A stretch of DNA of 50,422 nucleotides from Hyphomicrobiales bacterium. GTDB taxonomy: Bacteria; Pseudomonadota; Alphaproteobacteria; Rhizobiales; Methyloligellaceae. The notes under the pieces were generated by a model, which worked only from the letters and a program-made list of their open reading frames with translations, was not told where the DNA came from and did no database searches. Shown piece by piece: positions 10,166-19,605 of the stretch (positions are counted from its first letter, which is position 1; the number at the start of each line of letters is the position of its first letter). Both the position numbers and the translations under genes were made by a program. Location: assembly GCA_021775525.1 (NCBI GenBank), contig JAJFHQ010000087.1, positions 1 through 50,422 of the forward strand, in the 5' to 3' direction.

Positions 10166-11029
10166 TTACTCAGCCGCCTTGGACGGGTCTGCCGGCAATT
10201 CCACGCCTTCGTAAACCTTGAGAGCGTCGAGTTCCGGAGTTGAGACGATATTGTAGCCGCAATCGACAAAATGCACTTCGCCGGTGACCGCCCCCGACAA
10301 GTCGGACAAAAGGTAGAGAGCAGAACCTCCAACTTCATCCAGATGCGGGGTGCGCTTGAGGGGCGAGTGAAGTTTTTGAAAATTGAAGATTGACCGGGCG
10401 TCGGAAATGGCAGCACCTGCAAGGGTCCGCATGGGGCCAGGCGAAAGCGCATTGACGCGGATACCTCGGGCACCCAGATCAACAGCGAGGTATCTCACGC
10501 TGGCTTCAAGGGCCGCCTTGGCCACGCCCATCACATTGTAACAGGGCACCACGCGTGATGCGCCACCAAAGCTTAGCGTCAGCATGGAGCCGCCTTCATT
10601 CATCAGTCCCGCCGCGCGTTTGCAGATGTCCGTGAAGGAGAAACAGGAAATCACCATGGTTTGCACGAAATTGTCCCGGCTCGTGTCCACATAGTGACCG
10701 CTTAGTTCGGCGCGGTCGGAAAAGGCCAGCGCATGAACCACGAAATCGAGTGATCCCCATTTGTCACCAATGACATTGAAAAGATTATCGACGCTGGCTT
10801 CATCTTCCACATCGCAAGATTCGATGATGGGTGAGCCAACCGACTCAGCCAGCGGGATAGCGCGTCTCCCGAACGCGTCTCCCTGGTAAGTAAAGGCGAG
10901 TTCAGCCCCCTGGCCGGCAAGAATCCGGGCGATACCCCAGGCAATCGACCGGTCGTTGGCGACGCCCATAATCAGTCCCTTCTTGCCCTCCATAAGTGGA
11001 CGGGGGGACGCTAAATCTTTTGCTGTCAT
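10166..11029 (-). CDS. fabI: Enoyl-[acyl-carrier-protein] reductase (NADH), FabI type
   Basis: A 287-residue short-chain dehydrogenase performing the last reduction of each fatty acid elongation cycle. The nucleotide-binding motif is GVANDRSIAWGIA near 22, typical of FabI. The catalytic Tyr-x6-Lys reads YNVMGVAK near residue 159. The C-terminal HFVDCGYNIV is also characteristic. It follows fabB by 41 bases and sits in the fabA-fabB-fabI cluster. AGGT precedes the ATG. Confidence 0.96.
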   Translation of the reverse strand: MTAKDLASPRPLMEGKKGLIMGVANDRSIAWGIARILAGQGAELAFTYQGDAFGRRAIPLAESVGSPIIESCDVEDEASVDNLFNVIGDKWGSLDFVVHALAFSDRAELSGHYVDTSRDNFVQTMVISCFSFTDICKRAAGLMNEGGSMLTLSFGGASRVVPCYNVMGVAKAALEASVRYLAVDLGARGIRVNALSPGPMRTLAGAAISDARSIFNFQKLHSPLKRTPHLDEVGGSALYLLSDLSGAVTGEVHFVDCGYNIVSTPELDALKVYEGVELPADPSKAAE

Positions 11030-11070
11030 AATGTTACCTGGCTGATTGCGCTCGGGACGCCTGAAAAAAG

Positions 11071-12288
11071 CTATCCGTCGAAGCGTTTGAAGACGAGTGT
11101 GGCGTTGGTGCCGCCAAAACCAAAACTATTGGACATGACACAGTTAATCTCTGAGTTGTCCTCGCGTGCCCGCAGGATCGGCATGTCGGCCATTTCCGGG
11201 TCCAGTTCCTCGATATTCGCCGACTCGCACAAGAAACCGTTGTTCATCATCACCAGCGAATAAATCGATTCCTGCGCGCCCGTTGCTCCCAGCGAGTGGC
11301 CGGTCAGGGACTTGGTGGCGCTGATTTTCGGAACATCGTTGCCGAATACCTCCCGGATCGCTTCGATCTCGCGAATGTCGCCAACAGGTGTCGAGGTTCC
11401 GTGAGGGTTGATATAGTCAATTTTGCAATCGAGATCCTTCATCGCCATGCGCATACAACGCACCGCGCCTTCACCGGAGGGAGCCACCATGTCAAATCCG
11501 TCGGAATTGGCGCCGTAGCCCGCGATCTCGCCATAGATTTTCGCACCGCGCGCCTTGGCGTGCTCCAGTTCTTCCAGGACCAGCACGCCAGCACCGCCGG
11601 CAATGACAAAGCCATCGCGGTTTGCGTCGTAGGCCCGGCTGGCCTTTTCCGGCGTGTCGTTGAACTTCGAAGACATTGCGTTCATGCCGTCAAACAGCAC
11701 CGATAATGCCCAGTCCAGCTCTTCGCTTCCACCGGCAAACACTACATCCTGTTTGCCCCACTGGATCATTTCCGCACCGTTGCCGATGCAGTGGGCCGAG
11801 GTCGAGCAGGCGGATGAGATCGAATAATTGATGCCCTTGATCTTGAATGGCGTGGCAAGGGTCGCCGAAGCGGTCGAACACATGGCCTTGGGCACCTCGA
11901 ACGGCCCAACTTTTTTTGGTCCGCGTTCCCGGGTCGTGTCCGCGGCCCACACGATTGCCTTTGTGGAGGGACCGCCCGACCCCATGACCAGACCGGTGCG
12001 TTCGTTCGATACCTCAGACTCTTCGAGTCCCGAATCCTGGATTGCCTGCTCCATGGCAATATAGTTCCAAGCGGATCCGGCACCCATGAAACGGCGCACC
12101 TTGCGATCAAGGGCCGCTTCCCAGTCGAGTTGGGGTTCGCCAAAGACCTGTGACCGGAACCCGAACTCCTCATATTGAGGTGACTTCACGATGCCTGATT
12201 TTGACTCGCGCAGCGAAGCGGTTACTTCCTGAACGGTGTTCCCGATCGAGGAGACAATCCCCATTCCGGTGACCACAACACGTCTCAT
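11071..12288 (-). CDS. fabB: Beta-ketoacyl-[acyl-carrier-protein] synthase I
   Basis: A 405-residue condensing enzyme. The catalytic triad is visible: cysteine in [12 protein letters not shown], first histidine in [11 protein letters not shown] and second histidine in [12 protein letters not shown]. The C-terminus has the expected [14 protein letters not shown]. In the anaerobic unsaturated fatty acid route FabB elongates the cis-3-decenoyl product made by FabA, and its place next to fabA supports FabB rather than FabF. GAGG lies upstream of the ATG. Confidence 0.96.
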   Translation of the reverse strand: MRRVVVTGMGIVSSIGNTVQEVTASLRESKSGIVKSPQYEEFGFRSQVFGEPQLDWEAALDRKVRRFMGAGSAWNYIAMEQAIQDSGLEESEVSNERTGLVMGSGGPSTKAIVWAADTTRERGPKKVGPFEVPKAMCSTASATLATPFKIKGINYSISSACSTSAHCIGNGAEMIQWGKQDVVFAGGSEELDWALSVLFDGMNAMSSKFNDTPEKASRAYDANRDGFVIAGGAGVLVLEELEHAKARGAKIYGEIAGYGANSDGFDMVAPSGEGAVRCMRMAMKDLDCKIDYINPHGTSTPVGDIREIEAIREVFGNDVPKISATKSLTGHSLGATGAQESIYSLVMMNNGFLCESANIEELDPEMADMPILRAREDNSEINCVMSNSFGFGGTNATLVFKRFDG

Positions 12289-12340
12289 TCGCTTAGTCCT
12301 CTAAATGACCCAGCCAGCAGCATTTTGCGATGATGCGTCA

Positions 12341-12357
12341 AAAAGCCACGAGCTTTT
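12341..12357 (-). promoter_or_regulatory. Small hairpin with U-run between fabA and fabB
   Basis: Read on the minus strand, AAAAGC-TCGTG-GCTTTT followed by another T lies just after the fabA stop, within the 72-base gap before fabB. The stem is only 6 bp and AT-rich, so at best it is a weak partial terminator that could lower fabB and fabI expression relative to fabA. Confidence 0.35.
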
Positions 12358-12360
12358 CCG

Positions 12361-12882
12361 TTAACCGTCACCTTCGCCATCGACGAACAAGCCGACGCGC
12401 AAGTCGGCGGCCGTATATATCGGTTCTCCATCCGCCTTGAGCACACCATCGCCGACGCCGATGGTGAAACCGCGGCGGATCAGGCGCCTGATTTCAACAC
12501 TATACTCGACCTTCGACACGGCCGGTGTAACCATGCCTGAAAATTTGACCTCACCAACGCTGAGTGCACGGCCTCTTCCAGGCGCTCCGATCCAACCGAG
12601 GAAAAAGCCTGTCAGCTGCCACAGGGCGTCCAGTCCCAGGCAACCCGGCATCACCGGATCCCCTTTGAAATGGCAGGGAAAAAACCACAGGTCTGGCTTG
12701 ATATCGAACTCAGCAACAATGATCCCCTTGCCGTGTTCGCCGCCGTTTTCCTCGACCTTGGTAATCCGGTCGAACATCAGCATCGGCGGCAAGGGCAGCT
12801 TGGCATTGCCTTCGCCAAACATCTCACCACGTCCGCAGGAGAGTAAATCTTCATATTCGTAACTGGAGGGGCGCTCAGACAT
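12361..12882 (-). CDS. fabA: 3-hydroxydecanoyl-[acyl-carrier-protein] dehydratase/isomerase
   Basis: A 173-residue hot-dog fold enzyme that dehydrates 3-hydroxydecanoyl-ACP and isomerises the trans-2 to the cis-3 double bond, starting unsaturated fatty acid synthesis. The active-site histidine lies in [20 protein letters not shown] near residue 70-90, followed by the aspartate of [16 protein letters not shown] is also diagnostic. It is first in the leftward fabA-fabB-fabI row. Its promoter must lie in the 204 bases shared with the divergent irr gene, so iron or heme-linked control through Irr is possible. No strong ribosome binding site is visible. Confidence 0.97.
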   Translation of the reverse strand: MSERPSSYEYEDLLSCGRGEMFGEGNAKLPLPPMLMFDRITKVEENGGEHGKGIIVAEFDIKPDLWFFPCHFKGDPVMPGCLGLDALWQLTGFFLGWIGAPGRGRALSVGEVKFSGMVTPAVSKVEYSVEIRRLIRRGFTIGVGDGVLKADGEPIYTAADLRVGLFVDGEGDG

Positions 12883-13017
12883 ATGATTTTAACCGCAGGA
12901 TTAAGTGCGGTGCCGCTATCTGTTGAATTCTTCCGTTTCCTAACATACTCCTGTGAGCATCAAAAGCCTGTCTCGCGCTTTGCACAAGGGTGCGTCAACC
13001 ATGCCACCCTTGCCATA

Positions 13018-13044
13018 TTGCGAGATGCGAAAGAAAACTATAAT
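13018..13044 (+). promoter_or_regulatory. Candidate irr promoter in the fabA/irr divergent region
   Basis: A perfect TATAAT at 13039-13044 lies 42 bases before the irr start. A TTGCGA at 13018-13023 stands 15 bases upstream of it, a short but usable spacing. The whole fabA/irr gap (12883-13086) is otherwise gene-free. I do not see a clear iron control element palindrome. Confidence 0.4.
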
Positions 13045-13086
13045 GTCTCCAGTCAAAGTTATGTTTTGTATTTGGAATTTCCCGAT

Positions 13087-13503
13087 ATGTCACACCAGTT
13101 GCCCGATGTGAATGTTCCTGACGTCCTGCGTGACGCGGGCTTGCGCCCGACACGCCAGCGCGTGGCGCTGGCAGAACTCCTTTTCGCCAAGGGTGACCGC
13201 CATTTGACGGCGGAGCGGCTGCATGAGGAGGCGTTGAGCAACGACGTGCCGGTTTCGCTGGCCACCGTTTACAATACGCTGCACCAGTTTACCGAGGCAG
13301 GACTGCTGCGCGAAGTGGCGGTTGAAGGGTCAAAGACATATTTCGATACCAATACGTCCAACCACTATCACTTCTTCTTCGAGCCTGATGGTGTCCTGAT
13401 GGACATCCCAACTGACAATCTCACCATTCAGGGACTGCCTGAGTTGCCTGATGGGATGAAAGTTGCCCAGGTTGATGTGCTCGTCAGACTTGTCGAAAAA
13501 TAG
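13087..13503 (+). CDS. irr: Fur-family transcriptional regulator Irr (iron response regulator)
   Basis: A 138-residue Fur-superfamily repressor. Winged-helix motifs GLRPTRQRVALAELLF, HLTAERLHEEA and VSLATVYNTLHQFTEAGLL are clear. The second domain begins YFDTNTSNHYHFFFEPDG, where NHYH corresponds to the histidine-rich metal/heme region of Irr. In alphaproteobacteria Irr controls heme and iron-use genes under iron limitation and is destabilised or released when heme is present. The N-terminal heme regulatory GCPWHD motif of Bradyrhizobium Irr is absent, as in many Irr proteins. The frame extends to 12883, but homology starts at the ATG at 13087. Divergence from fabA is a known alphaproteobacterial arrangement. 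Confidence 0.92.
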   Translation: MSHQLPDVNVPDVLRDAGLRPTRQRVALAELLFAKGDRHLTAERLHEEALSNDVPVSLATVYNTLHQFTEAGLLREVAVEGSKTYFDTNTSNHYHFFFEPDGVLMDIPTDNLTIQGLPELPDGMKVAQVDVLVRLVEK

Positions 13504-13522
13504 ACGCCGACGGGCCTGCGCC

Positions 13523-14107
13523 TTATTTCACTTCTTCACTGCGATAGACGCCCCACAGGCGTTCTTGCTCTATCCAGCCGGAATAATTTCCAACAGTGAA
13601 ATTGCACCAGTTTCCATCGCATTTATGTACCGACCCAAGGACTCCGGGTTCAAGTTGTGCAACCGGATCGGCGCTTTTTGAGTTGTCATCAAGAAGGGCT
13701 ATGACCTGCCGCTTTTTCACCCATGGCATGATCAGCGCGGTGCGACGTCCTGACAACAGGGCATGGAATACCCAGCCTTCAGATCCCTCGCTGTCGCGAA
13801 TTTGACGCCAGTGCTCGAACTCCGCGATCACCTCGACCGGCAACCCGGCGCGTGAAAAGACCCAAGCCACCGCATGTTCGGTGCTGGGCCCCTTGCGCAC
13901 ATTGACGCGGTTAGATTTTAGCGAGACAAAACGCGGCACCGGCAGGCCGCTCGCGCCCAGCTTTACAGAGGCCTGGCGCTGTTTTTCCTGGGCGCCCAAG
14001 CCTGGTGCGGCGACAACCGCCAGTATCCCAAGAGCGCCGAGCAGGGCCTGAATATGCTTCAATACGTTCACGCATCCGCTGCTTCTGATATGCTTGTTTC
14101 TCGTCAT
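13523..14107 (-). CDS. Secreted bacterial SH3-domain protein
   Basis: A 194-residue exported protein. The hydrophobic signal core is IQALLGALGILAVVAAPGLGA, with likely cleavage after GLGA. Two SH3-like modules follow: the first holds SNRVNVRKGPSTEHAVAWVF, and the second ends CDGNWCNFTVGNYSGWIEQERLWG. Such SH3b domains commonly bind cell-wall peptides. Function is otherwise unknown. It is divergent from the D-2-hydroxyacid dehydrogenase and convergent with irr, with 19 bases between stops. Confidence 0.85.
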   Translation of the reverse strand: MTRNKHIRSSGCVNVLKHIQALLGALGILAVVAAPGLGAQEKQRQASVKLGASGLPVPRFVSLKSNRVNVRKGPSTEHAVAWVFSRAGLPVEVIAEFEHWRQIRDSEGSEGWVFHALLSGRRTALIMPWVKKRQVIALLDDNSKSADPVAQLEPGVLGSVHKCDGNWCNFTVGNYSGWIEQERLWGVYRSEEVK

Positions 14108-14265
14108 TTAAACCGGTTCCGTTCCCATTGCGTATGGTTGCGGCAAAATGATGAACGGAAGATATCGAATCTGACCATAAGTCGCTTTGTTTTATACCAC
14201 CCCTTCTGATAGACAAGGCGGCGCCCGGACATGGATACTGACCCTAAACCAAGTGGAGAAGCGGG

Positions 14266-15258
14266 ATGAGTGACAAAAAACCGCTGGTGGTCGTAACCCG
14301 CAGATTACCAGATGTGGTGGAAACCCGCATGCGCGAGTTGTTCAACGCGCAGCTCAATATCGACGACCATCCCATGACCAGGGACGAACTCATCGCCGCC
14401 ATGGGCAAGGCCCAGGTCCTGGTCCCGACCGTGACAGACCGCATTGATGCCAGCGTGCTGTCCCAGGCCGGCGACCAGTTGAAGCTGATCGCGAATTTTG
14501 GCACCGGCGTGGATAATGTTGATCTGGAGACGGCGCGGAACCGGGGCATCATCGTCACAAACACCCCCGGGGTTCTAACAGAAGACACCGCCGACATGAC
14601 CATGGCGCTGATACTGGCGGTGCCACGGAGGCTGGCGGAAGGTGCAATTTTCCTCAAAGACGATAAAGACAAATGGGACGGTTGGTCACCCACATGGATG
14701 CTCGGTCATCGTCTGACCGGCAAGCGCCTTGGTATCATTGGCATGGGCCGCATAGGCCAGGCCGTGGCGCGCCGGGCCAAACCGTTCGGCCTGCAAATCC
14801 ATTATCACAACCGCCACAAGGTGGCGCCGGAGATTGAGCAGGAACTCGAGGCCACCTACTGGGATAGCCTCGATCAGATGCTGGCGCGCATGGACATCAT
14901 TTCCGTCAATTGCCCGCATACGCCGGCCACGTATCATTTGCTGTCATCGCGACGTCTGAAACTGCTCAAGCCAAGCGCCTATCTCGTGAACACAGCACGC
15001 GGTGAAGTGATTGATGAAAATGCCTTGGCCCGATTGGTTGAGGAGGAGCAGATTGCAGGCGCTGGGCTTGACGTGTTCGAGCATGAACCGGCGGTCAATC
15101 CGAAGCTGCTTCACAACAAGAAGGTCGTGGTTCTGCCGCATCTGGCCTCGGCCACCCTGGAGGGCCGCGTTGATATGGGCGAGAAGGTCATCATCAACAT
15201 CAAGACCTTCTTTGACGGACATTCTCCACCGGACCGGGTTCACCCGGCCATGTTGTAG
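14266..15258 (+). CDS. D-2-hydroxyacid dehydrogenase, glyoxylate reductase-like
   Basis: A 330-residue NAD(P)-dependent dehydrogenase of the D-isomer-specific family. The Rossmann motif is GIIGMGRIGQAVARR near 155. Catalytic residues are Arg in NTARGEVID, Glu in DVFEHEP and His in LPHLASAT, in the usual order. FGTGVDNVDL near 80 is the substrate-binding stretch. It most resembles glyoxylate/hydroxypyruvate reductases, but the substrate is inferred. GGAG lies upstream of the ATG (GTGGAGAAGCGGG). Confidence 0.92.
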   Translation: MSDKKPLVVVTRRLPDVVETRMRELFNAQLNIDDHPMTRDELIAAMGKAQVLVPTVTDRIDASVLSQAGDQLKLIANFGTGVDNVDLETARNRGIIVTNTPGVLTEDTADMTMALILAVPRRLAEGAIFLKDDKDKWDGWSPTWMLGHRLTGKRLGIIGMGRIGQAVARRAKPFGLQIHYHNRHKVAPEIEQELEATYWDSLDQMLARMDIISVNCPHTPATYHLLSSRRLKLLKPSAYLVNTARGEVIDENALARLVEEEQIAGAGLDVFEHEPAVNPKLLHNKKVVVLPHLASATLEGRVDMGEKVIINIKTFFDGHSPPDRVHPAML

Positions 15259-15274
15259 CTCTCGGTCTGCTGAC

Positions 15275-18200
15275 TTAGGCGGCCGCAGTTCCACTCTTGC
15301 TATCCTGTAAAAAATCCACGAAATCTTTTTCAGGCAGCGGCCTGGCAAACAGAAACCCTTGCGCCTCGTCGCAACCCATCTCCGCCAGGGCATCAAGATG
15401 CGCTGGCTTCTCCACACCTTCGGCTATGACTTTCAGGCCTAGTGAATGACCGAGGCGGATAATCGCGCTGCTGATGGCGCGATGATCCTTGTCTTCGGTC
15501 AAGTCAATGATAAAGGAACGGTCAACCTTGAGCCTGTCTACAGGGAAATCCTTGAGCCTTGAGAGCGAAGAGAATCCAGTGCCGAAATCGTCAATCGCAA
15601 GTCCAACGCCCAATTTTTTGAGGTCGTTTAGCAGGTCAATAACATTGCCGCGGTGCGCCATCGCCATGCTTTCGGTTATTTCCAGCTCAACTGAGGCGGG
15701 GGAAACCCCGGCTTCCTCAATGGCGTCGCTGACCGACTGATAAAGCCCCTGCTGACGGAAATGCAGTGGTGAGATATTTATGGAAACCGTTATCTCGGCA
15801 AGTCCGGATTCATGCAGTCTATTGTTGAATTGGCAAGCTTCGCGCAGCACCCATTCGCTAATCGGGATAATAAGCCGGGAGGATTCCGCCACCTCGATGA
15901 ATTTCCCGGGAGACACCAGACCCCGTTCCGGGTGTTCCCAGCGCAGAAGCGCCTCGGCGCCGATCATGCGGCCGGATTTGATATCGAATTGAGGCTGGTA
16001 GGCCAGCAGGAACTGGTTGTCTTCTATCGCCCGACGCAATTCGCGTTCTAACTTCTGGCGGGCCTGTACTTCGCAGTCTATTTCGGCGTCATAAAGCCGG
16101 TACACGCTGCCCCCCTCGGCTTTTGCCTGGTATAGGGCAATATCGGCGTTGCGAATAAGTTCATCGGTTCCGATATCGTCTTGCGGGTAAAAACTGATAC
16201 CGATGCTTGTGGCGGTATGAACCTCATTCTTGGACAATGAGAAAGGTGTCCCCAAGGTCTCAACGATACGCCGCGCCAGATATTCTGCATCGAAGGGTGA
16301 GTTCAGGTTGGTGGCAATGACCGCAAATTCATCGCCGCCAAGTCGAGCGATTGTGTCGGTCTTTCGGCCGCATTCGATCAGGCGCTCAGACACTTGTATC
16401 AATAGCTCGTCGCCCGATGGATGTCCCATGGTGTCGTTGATGTCTTTAAACCGGTCGAGGTCGAGAAGCATGACGGCCACCAGCGTCTCAAGGCGTTCGG
16501 CCTGGTCGATGGCCTGCTGCAGGCGTTCCTGAAACAGTGTTCTGTTCGGCAGGCCCGTCAGTGCGTCTGTTTCTGCAAGCTTCTTCATCTTGCTTTCCCA
16601 GTCCTTCTGATCGGTGATGTCGGTAATGATGCCCACGATGCGCCTGTCGGACGTGTGGCGTTCACTGACACGGATCCAGCGTCCCTCGCTCAACATTTCA
16701 TCAAAGGGAACGATGGACTGGTGATGCAATTTGAGGCGATTAGTTACTGTCTCGGCAAGTTCCTTCTCTTCCTCTTTCACCAGGATCCCGCGCTGATAGG
16801 CCAATGATATAAATGTCTCGAAGCTCAGGCCCGGCTCAATGTCATCTTTCAGCCCGGCAAAGAGTTGGCGGAATACGTCGTTACACATGACGAGCTTGTC
16901 ATCAGCGTCCCACAGCACAAATCCTTCTGAAATATTCTGAATGGCATCGTGCTGGACATTTTTGGCCTGGCGAAGGTCTTCAGCCACGTTCATGGCATAT
17001 TTGGTCTTGTCCTCCAGAGCGCGTTTCAGCTCTTCAAGTTCGCAGACCCGGGATTGCAGTGTTTGTTCCGAAGCGAGAAGTTGCCGCTCATGCTGTACCC
17101 GCTCGGTTACATTACGATAGGACGCCACCATGGAGTTTCCACCAACAGGATTGCCTGTGACCATGATGATCTGGCCATTGGGGCGGGTGTGCTCATATTT
17201 GTGGGGTTCAAATGCCCTGGCGAGATCGGATTTCTGTCGAACAATCTCTTCCACCTCACCCGCGCCATATTCACCGCATTCCGCGCGGTAACGGAATATA
17301 TCCTCAAGATTGTCACCGATATCAAACTTGCCATGAGGGATGCCCTGCATCTCCAGATAGTTGGCATTGAAAAGCGTAATTCGCAGATCACTGTCATAGT
17401 GACTAATCCCCTCGTCTATATTCTCTAGCACCGAGGTCAGAAGTAGGGCCTGCTGCTTTATCTGTAATTTACTTTCCGAGAGCTGGCTAAAATTATCGCG
17501 CATATCCGCCAGCAAGCCTATCAGGACACAAAAATAGCTGACAATTTTCAGCGTGTAGGCCACGTCAAACTCAAGATCATACACCTTGCTTGAATAGGGC
17601 ATGAAGCAGAGCTGTATTCCGGTGCTGATAATCAGGCACATGACGAGCCAGTATTCTGTCGGCTTTTTCGTCCAGTTTTTGGATGTGGCAAAGCCTATGA
17701 GTGCGAGTAGGAACAACAGGGCCGGTAGCAGTTCTTCAGGCCGGTGAATGTCCATATCATCAAAATATGCCGCTGGTAGCGGCATTACAGCGAAGCCTGT
17801 GACGCAACCGGCTACGATCAGGGCAACAGATGAGAAGACGATAAACTCGCCTGATTTCGTGTTGATGTGATGCCGCAGTTCACCCCGCCATACAATTGCG
17901 CTGGCGAGCAAAAACATGGACAGGAACCAGCGCGAGGCTACCCACCCCCAGGCGATGAGAGCAGATGAGTCCGATGGCATGCTTTGTATATAGAACTTTG
18001 AAGTGTAGATCGTATTGCATGCGTCCAGCATGCCGGCACCCAAAAACCCGGCTCCGACCAGCAACAGTAGTCCGTCTCTCTGGCCGTAGTATCTGACAAG
18101 AGCCATGGCGCCGATTATCAGCGCCAGCACAGCAGAAAGTTCCTCAAGCTCGGTATGCAGCTCAAAACCACCGTGCCAGTTCGGACCACTCAGAAAATAG

Positions 18201-18313
18201 CTCGATAGAGGGAGAAGTATGGCAACCAGAACGCACCAGGCAATATCATTGAGACCATATATTCCGAATAGTTGTTTTCCGGGCTCGTGCGCTTTCTGAG
18301 CGTTTGCTGGCAT
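15275..18313 (-). CDS. 7TM (MASE3-like)–PAS–PAS–GGDEF–EAL c-di-GMP protein
   Basis: A 1012-residue protein from the ATG at 18313 (GAGGGG five bases upstream; a TTG lies four codons earlier). About seven membrane helices fill residues 22-270 and resemble a MASE3-type sensor (ELHTELEELSAVLALI, GAGMLDACNTIY). A PAS domain (about 290-405), a coiled linker, a second PAS (about 455-568), GGDEF (about 575-735) and EAL (about 755-1000) follow. The GGDEF motif is intact, with the RxxD inhibitory site RKTD exactly five residues before it. The EAL domain keeps EALLRW, EITESM, DDFGTGFSSLSRL and AEGVE. Both domains look catalytically competent. The input signal is unknown. A 6-bp stem (18324-18340) lies just upstream of the ribosome binding site. 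Confidence 0.93.
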   Translation of the reverse strand: MPANAQKAHEPGKQLFGIYGLNDIAWCVLVAILLPLSSYFLSGPNWHGGFELHTELEELSAVLALIIGAMALVRYYGQRDGLLLLVGAGFLGAGMLDACNTIYTSKFYIQSMPSDSSALIAWGWVASRWFLSMFLLASAIVWRGELRHHINTKSGEFIVFSSVALIVAGCVTGFAVMPLPAAYFDDMDIHRPEELLPALLFLLALIGFATSKNWTKKPTEYWLVMCLIISTGIQLCFMPYSSKVYDLEFDVAYTLKIVSYFCVLIGLLADMRDNFSQLSESKLQIKQQALLLTSVLENIDEGISHYDSDLRITLFNANYLEMQGIPHGKFDIGDNLEDIFRYRAECGEYGAGEVEEIVRQKSDLARAFEPHKYEHTRPNGQIIMVTGNPVGGNSMVASYRNVTERVQHERQLLASEQTLQSRVCELEELKRALEDKTKYAMNVAEDLRQAKNVQHDAIQNISEGFVLWDADDKLVMCNDVFRQLFAGLKDDIEPGLSFETFISLAYQRGILVKEEEKELAETVTNRLKLHHQSIVPFDEMLSEGRWIRVSERHTSDRRIVGIITDITDQKDWESKMKKLAETDALTGLPNRTLFQERLQQAIDQAERLETLVAVMLLDLDRFKDINDTMGHPSGDELLIQVSERLIECGRKTDTIARLGGDEFAVIATNLNSPFDAEYLARRIVETLGTPFSLSKNEVHTATSIGISFYPQDDIGTDELIRNADIALYQAKAEGGSVYRLYDAEIDCEVQARQKLERELRRAIEDNQFLLAYQPQFDIKSGRMIGAEALLRWEHPERGLVSPGKFIEVAESSRLIIPISEWVLREACQFNNRLHESGLAEITVSINISPLHFRQQGLYQSVSDAIEEAGVSPASVELEITESMAMAHRGNVIDLLNDLKKLGVGLAIDDFGTGFSSLSRLKDFPVDRLKVDRSFIIDLTEDKDHRAISSAIIRLGHSLGLKVIAEGVEKPAHLDALAEMGCDEAQGFLFARPLPEKDFVDFLQDSKSGTAAA

Positions 18314-18394
18314 GGTTCCCCTCAATTGCTTGATGCAATTAAGGGTTGTACTTATCCAAAGTTACAACTTCGTGTAGGGATGCTTTCTCAGTCC

Positions 18395-19366
18395 TTAGAG
18401 TTGCTCCTCACGCCGGTCGGTAGCATGGGCGGGGGTGCGTGACAGGGCGGCAATCTCCACATGCAATTCATCGCTCATGTCGATCTCGGTTGAATTCAGG
18501 GAAGGCTGCAACTGCTCCAGGTTACGCGCCCCGATAATCGGGCAGGTGAGGTCCGGGTGTTTTGCCGCCCAGGCGACGGCAAGGCTGACCGGGTGATGGC
18601 CCTTGTCACTGGCAAACGCGGTGAATTTTTCCGCAACCTCGAACACCCATTTCTCGCCATAGCGGTTGGTGTATTCCTTTTTATCCATGATCCGGCCCTG
18701 ATCAGGACGGTTCTTGATACCGTATTTGCCACTCAGCAGACCACCGCCTATGGGCGAATAGGTGATCACGCCGAGATTTTCTTCCCTCGCCAGCGGGAAG
18801 ATTTCCGACTCCACCTGGCGTTTCACTAGCGAATACATAGGTTGAAGCACATCGATCCTCGGCCAGCCGCGCATTTCTGAAATGCCGATCGACTTTGCGA
18901 CCTGCCAGGCGGACCAGTTGCTGGCGCCCAGGTAAAGCACCTTGCCGTCGCTGACCAGTTGTTCCAGCGCGCGCAGAGTTTCCTCAAGCGGTACATGTGC
19001 ATCCCAGCGGTGCATGAACATGACATCAAGCCGGTCGGTGCCAAGACGTTGCAGGCTCGCCTCGACCGCGCTCAGAATGTGACGCCGGTTGCCGCCGCCC
19101 GAGTTGATATCGTCGGTCATGGGGTTAAAGCATTTCGACGTGATAATCAGCTCGTCGCGCTCGCTGCGTATCAGCTTGCCGAGGATGGTCTCCGCCTTGC
19201 CCTTGGAATAGGCGTCGGCGCAGTCGAAGAAGTTGATACCAGCCTCGCGGCAGGCCTTGTACATATCCTCTGACTCTTCCTCGTTGGCATCACCGCCGAA
19301 CGACATGGTTCCGAAGCATAATTCCGATACTTTCAAACCGGTGCGGCCAAGCGTCTTGAAGTCCAT
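18395..19366 (-). CDS. Aldo/keto reductase
   Basis: A 323-residue (beta/alpha)8 NADPH-dependent oxidoreductase. The catalytic tetrad is visible: Asp and Tyr in FDCADAYSKGKAE, Lys in IITSKCF and His in FMHRWDA. The opening MDFKTLGRTGLKVSELCFGTM is typical of the YajO/Tas-like branch. The start at 19366 is supported by AGGAGTG seven bases upstream; the frame continues open to 19468. It is last in a leftward unit with the FMN-dependent dehydrogenase and a small unknown, suggesting linked alpha-hydroxyacid/aldehyde metabolism. The substrate is unknown. Confidence 0.93.
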   Translation of the reverse strand: MDFKTLGRTGLKVSELCFGTMSFGGDANEEESEDMYKACREAGINFFDCADAYSKGKAETILGKLIRSERDELIITSKCFNPMTDDINSGGGNRRHILSAVEASLQRLGTDRLDVMFMHRWDAHVPLEETLRALEQLVSDGKVLYLGASNWSAWQVAKSIGISEMRGWPRIDVLQPMYSLVKRQVESEIFPLAREENLGVITYSPIGGGLLSGKYGIKNRPDQGRIMDKKEYTNRYGEKWVFEVAEKFTAFASDKGHHPVSLAVAWAAKHPDLTCPIIGARNLEQLQPSLNSTEIDMSDELHVEIAALSRTPAHATDRREEQL

Positions 19367-19394
19367 GTTGCTCACTCCTGACAGCCCGTGATGT

Positions 19395-19583
19395 TTACGG
19401 GGTGAATTCCTCGAATGCTTTTTTATAATCCGGATGCCAACGCGACAATGCGGGTCTGCCCGAAACAATATCTCCGGCAGTCCATACCGCGCGCCTGGCG
19501 TCCATTTCTACCGTGAGCCCGCTATCGGGGCAGATGATGTAAAAATCAGTGCGCTCCAGAGCCGGCATCATGAAGTCGATCAC
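19395..19583 (-). CDS. 62-residue protein of unknown function
   Basis: A short gene between the FMN-dependent dehydrogenase (22 bases upstream) and the aldo/keto reductase (28 bases downstream), all leftward. GTG at 19583 has AAGGAG five bases before it. The product runs from MIDFMMPALERTDFYII to a C-terminal KKAFEEFTP, with one cysteine in ICPDSGLT. No signal or membrane segment is visible. I do not recognise it. A longer frame reaching 19829 overlaps the upstream gene, and that extension is likely not real. Confidence 0.6.
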   Translation of the reverse strand: MIDFMMPALERTDFYIICPDSGLTVEMDARRAVWTAGDIVSGRPALSRWHPDYKKAFEEFTP

Positions 19584-19605
19584 ATGGTCTCCTTGTGTCG
19601 CGGTC

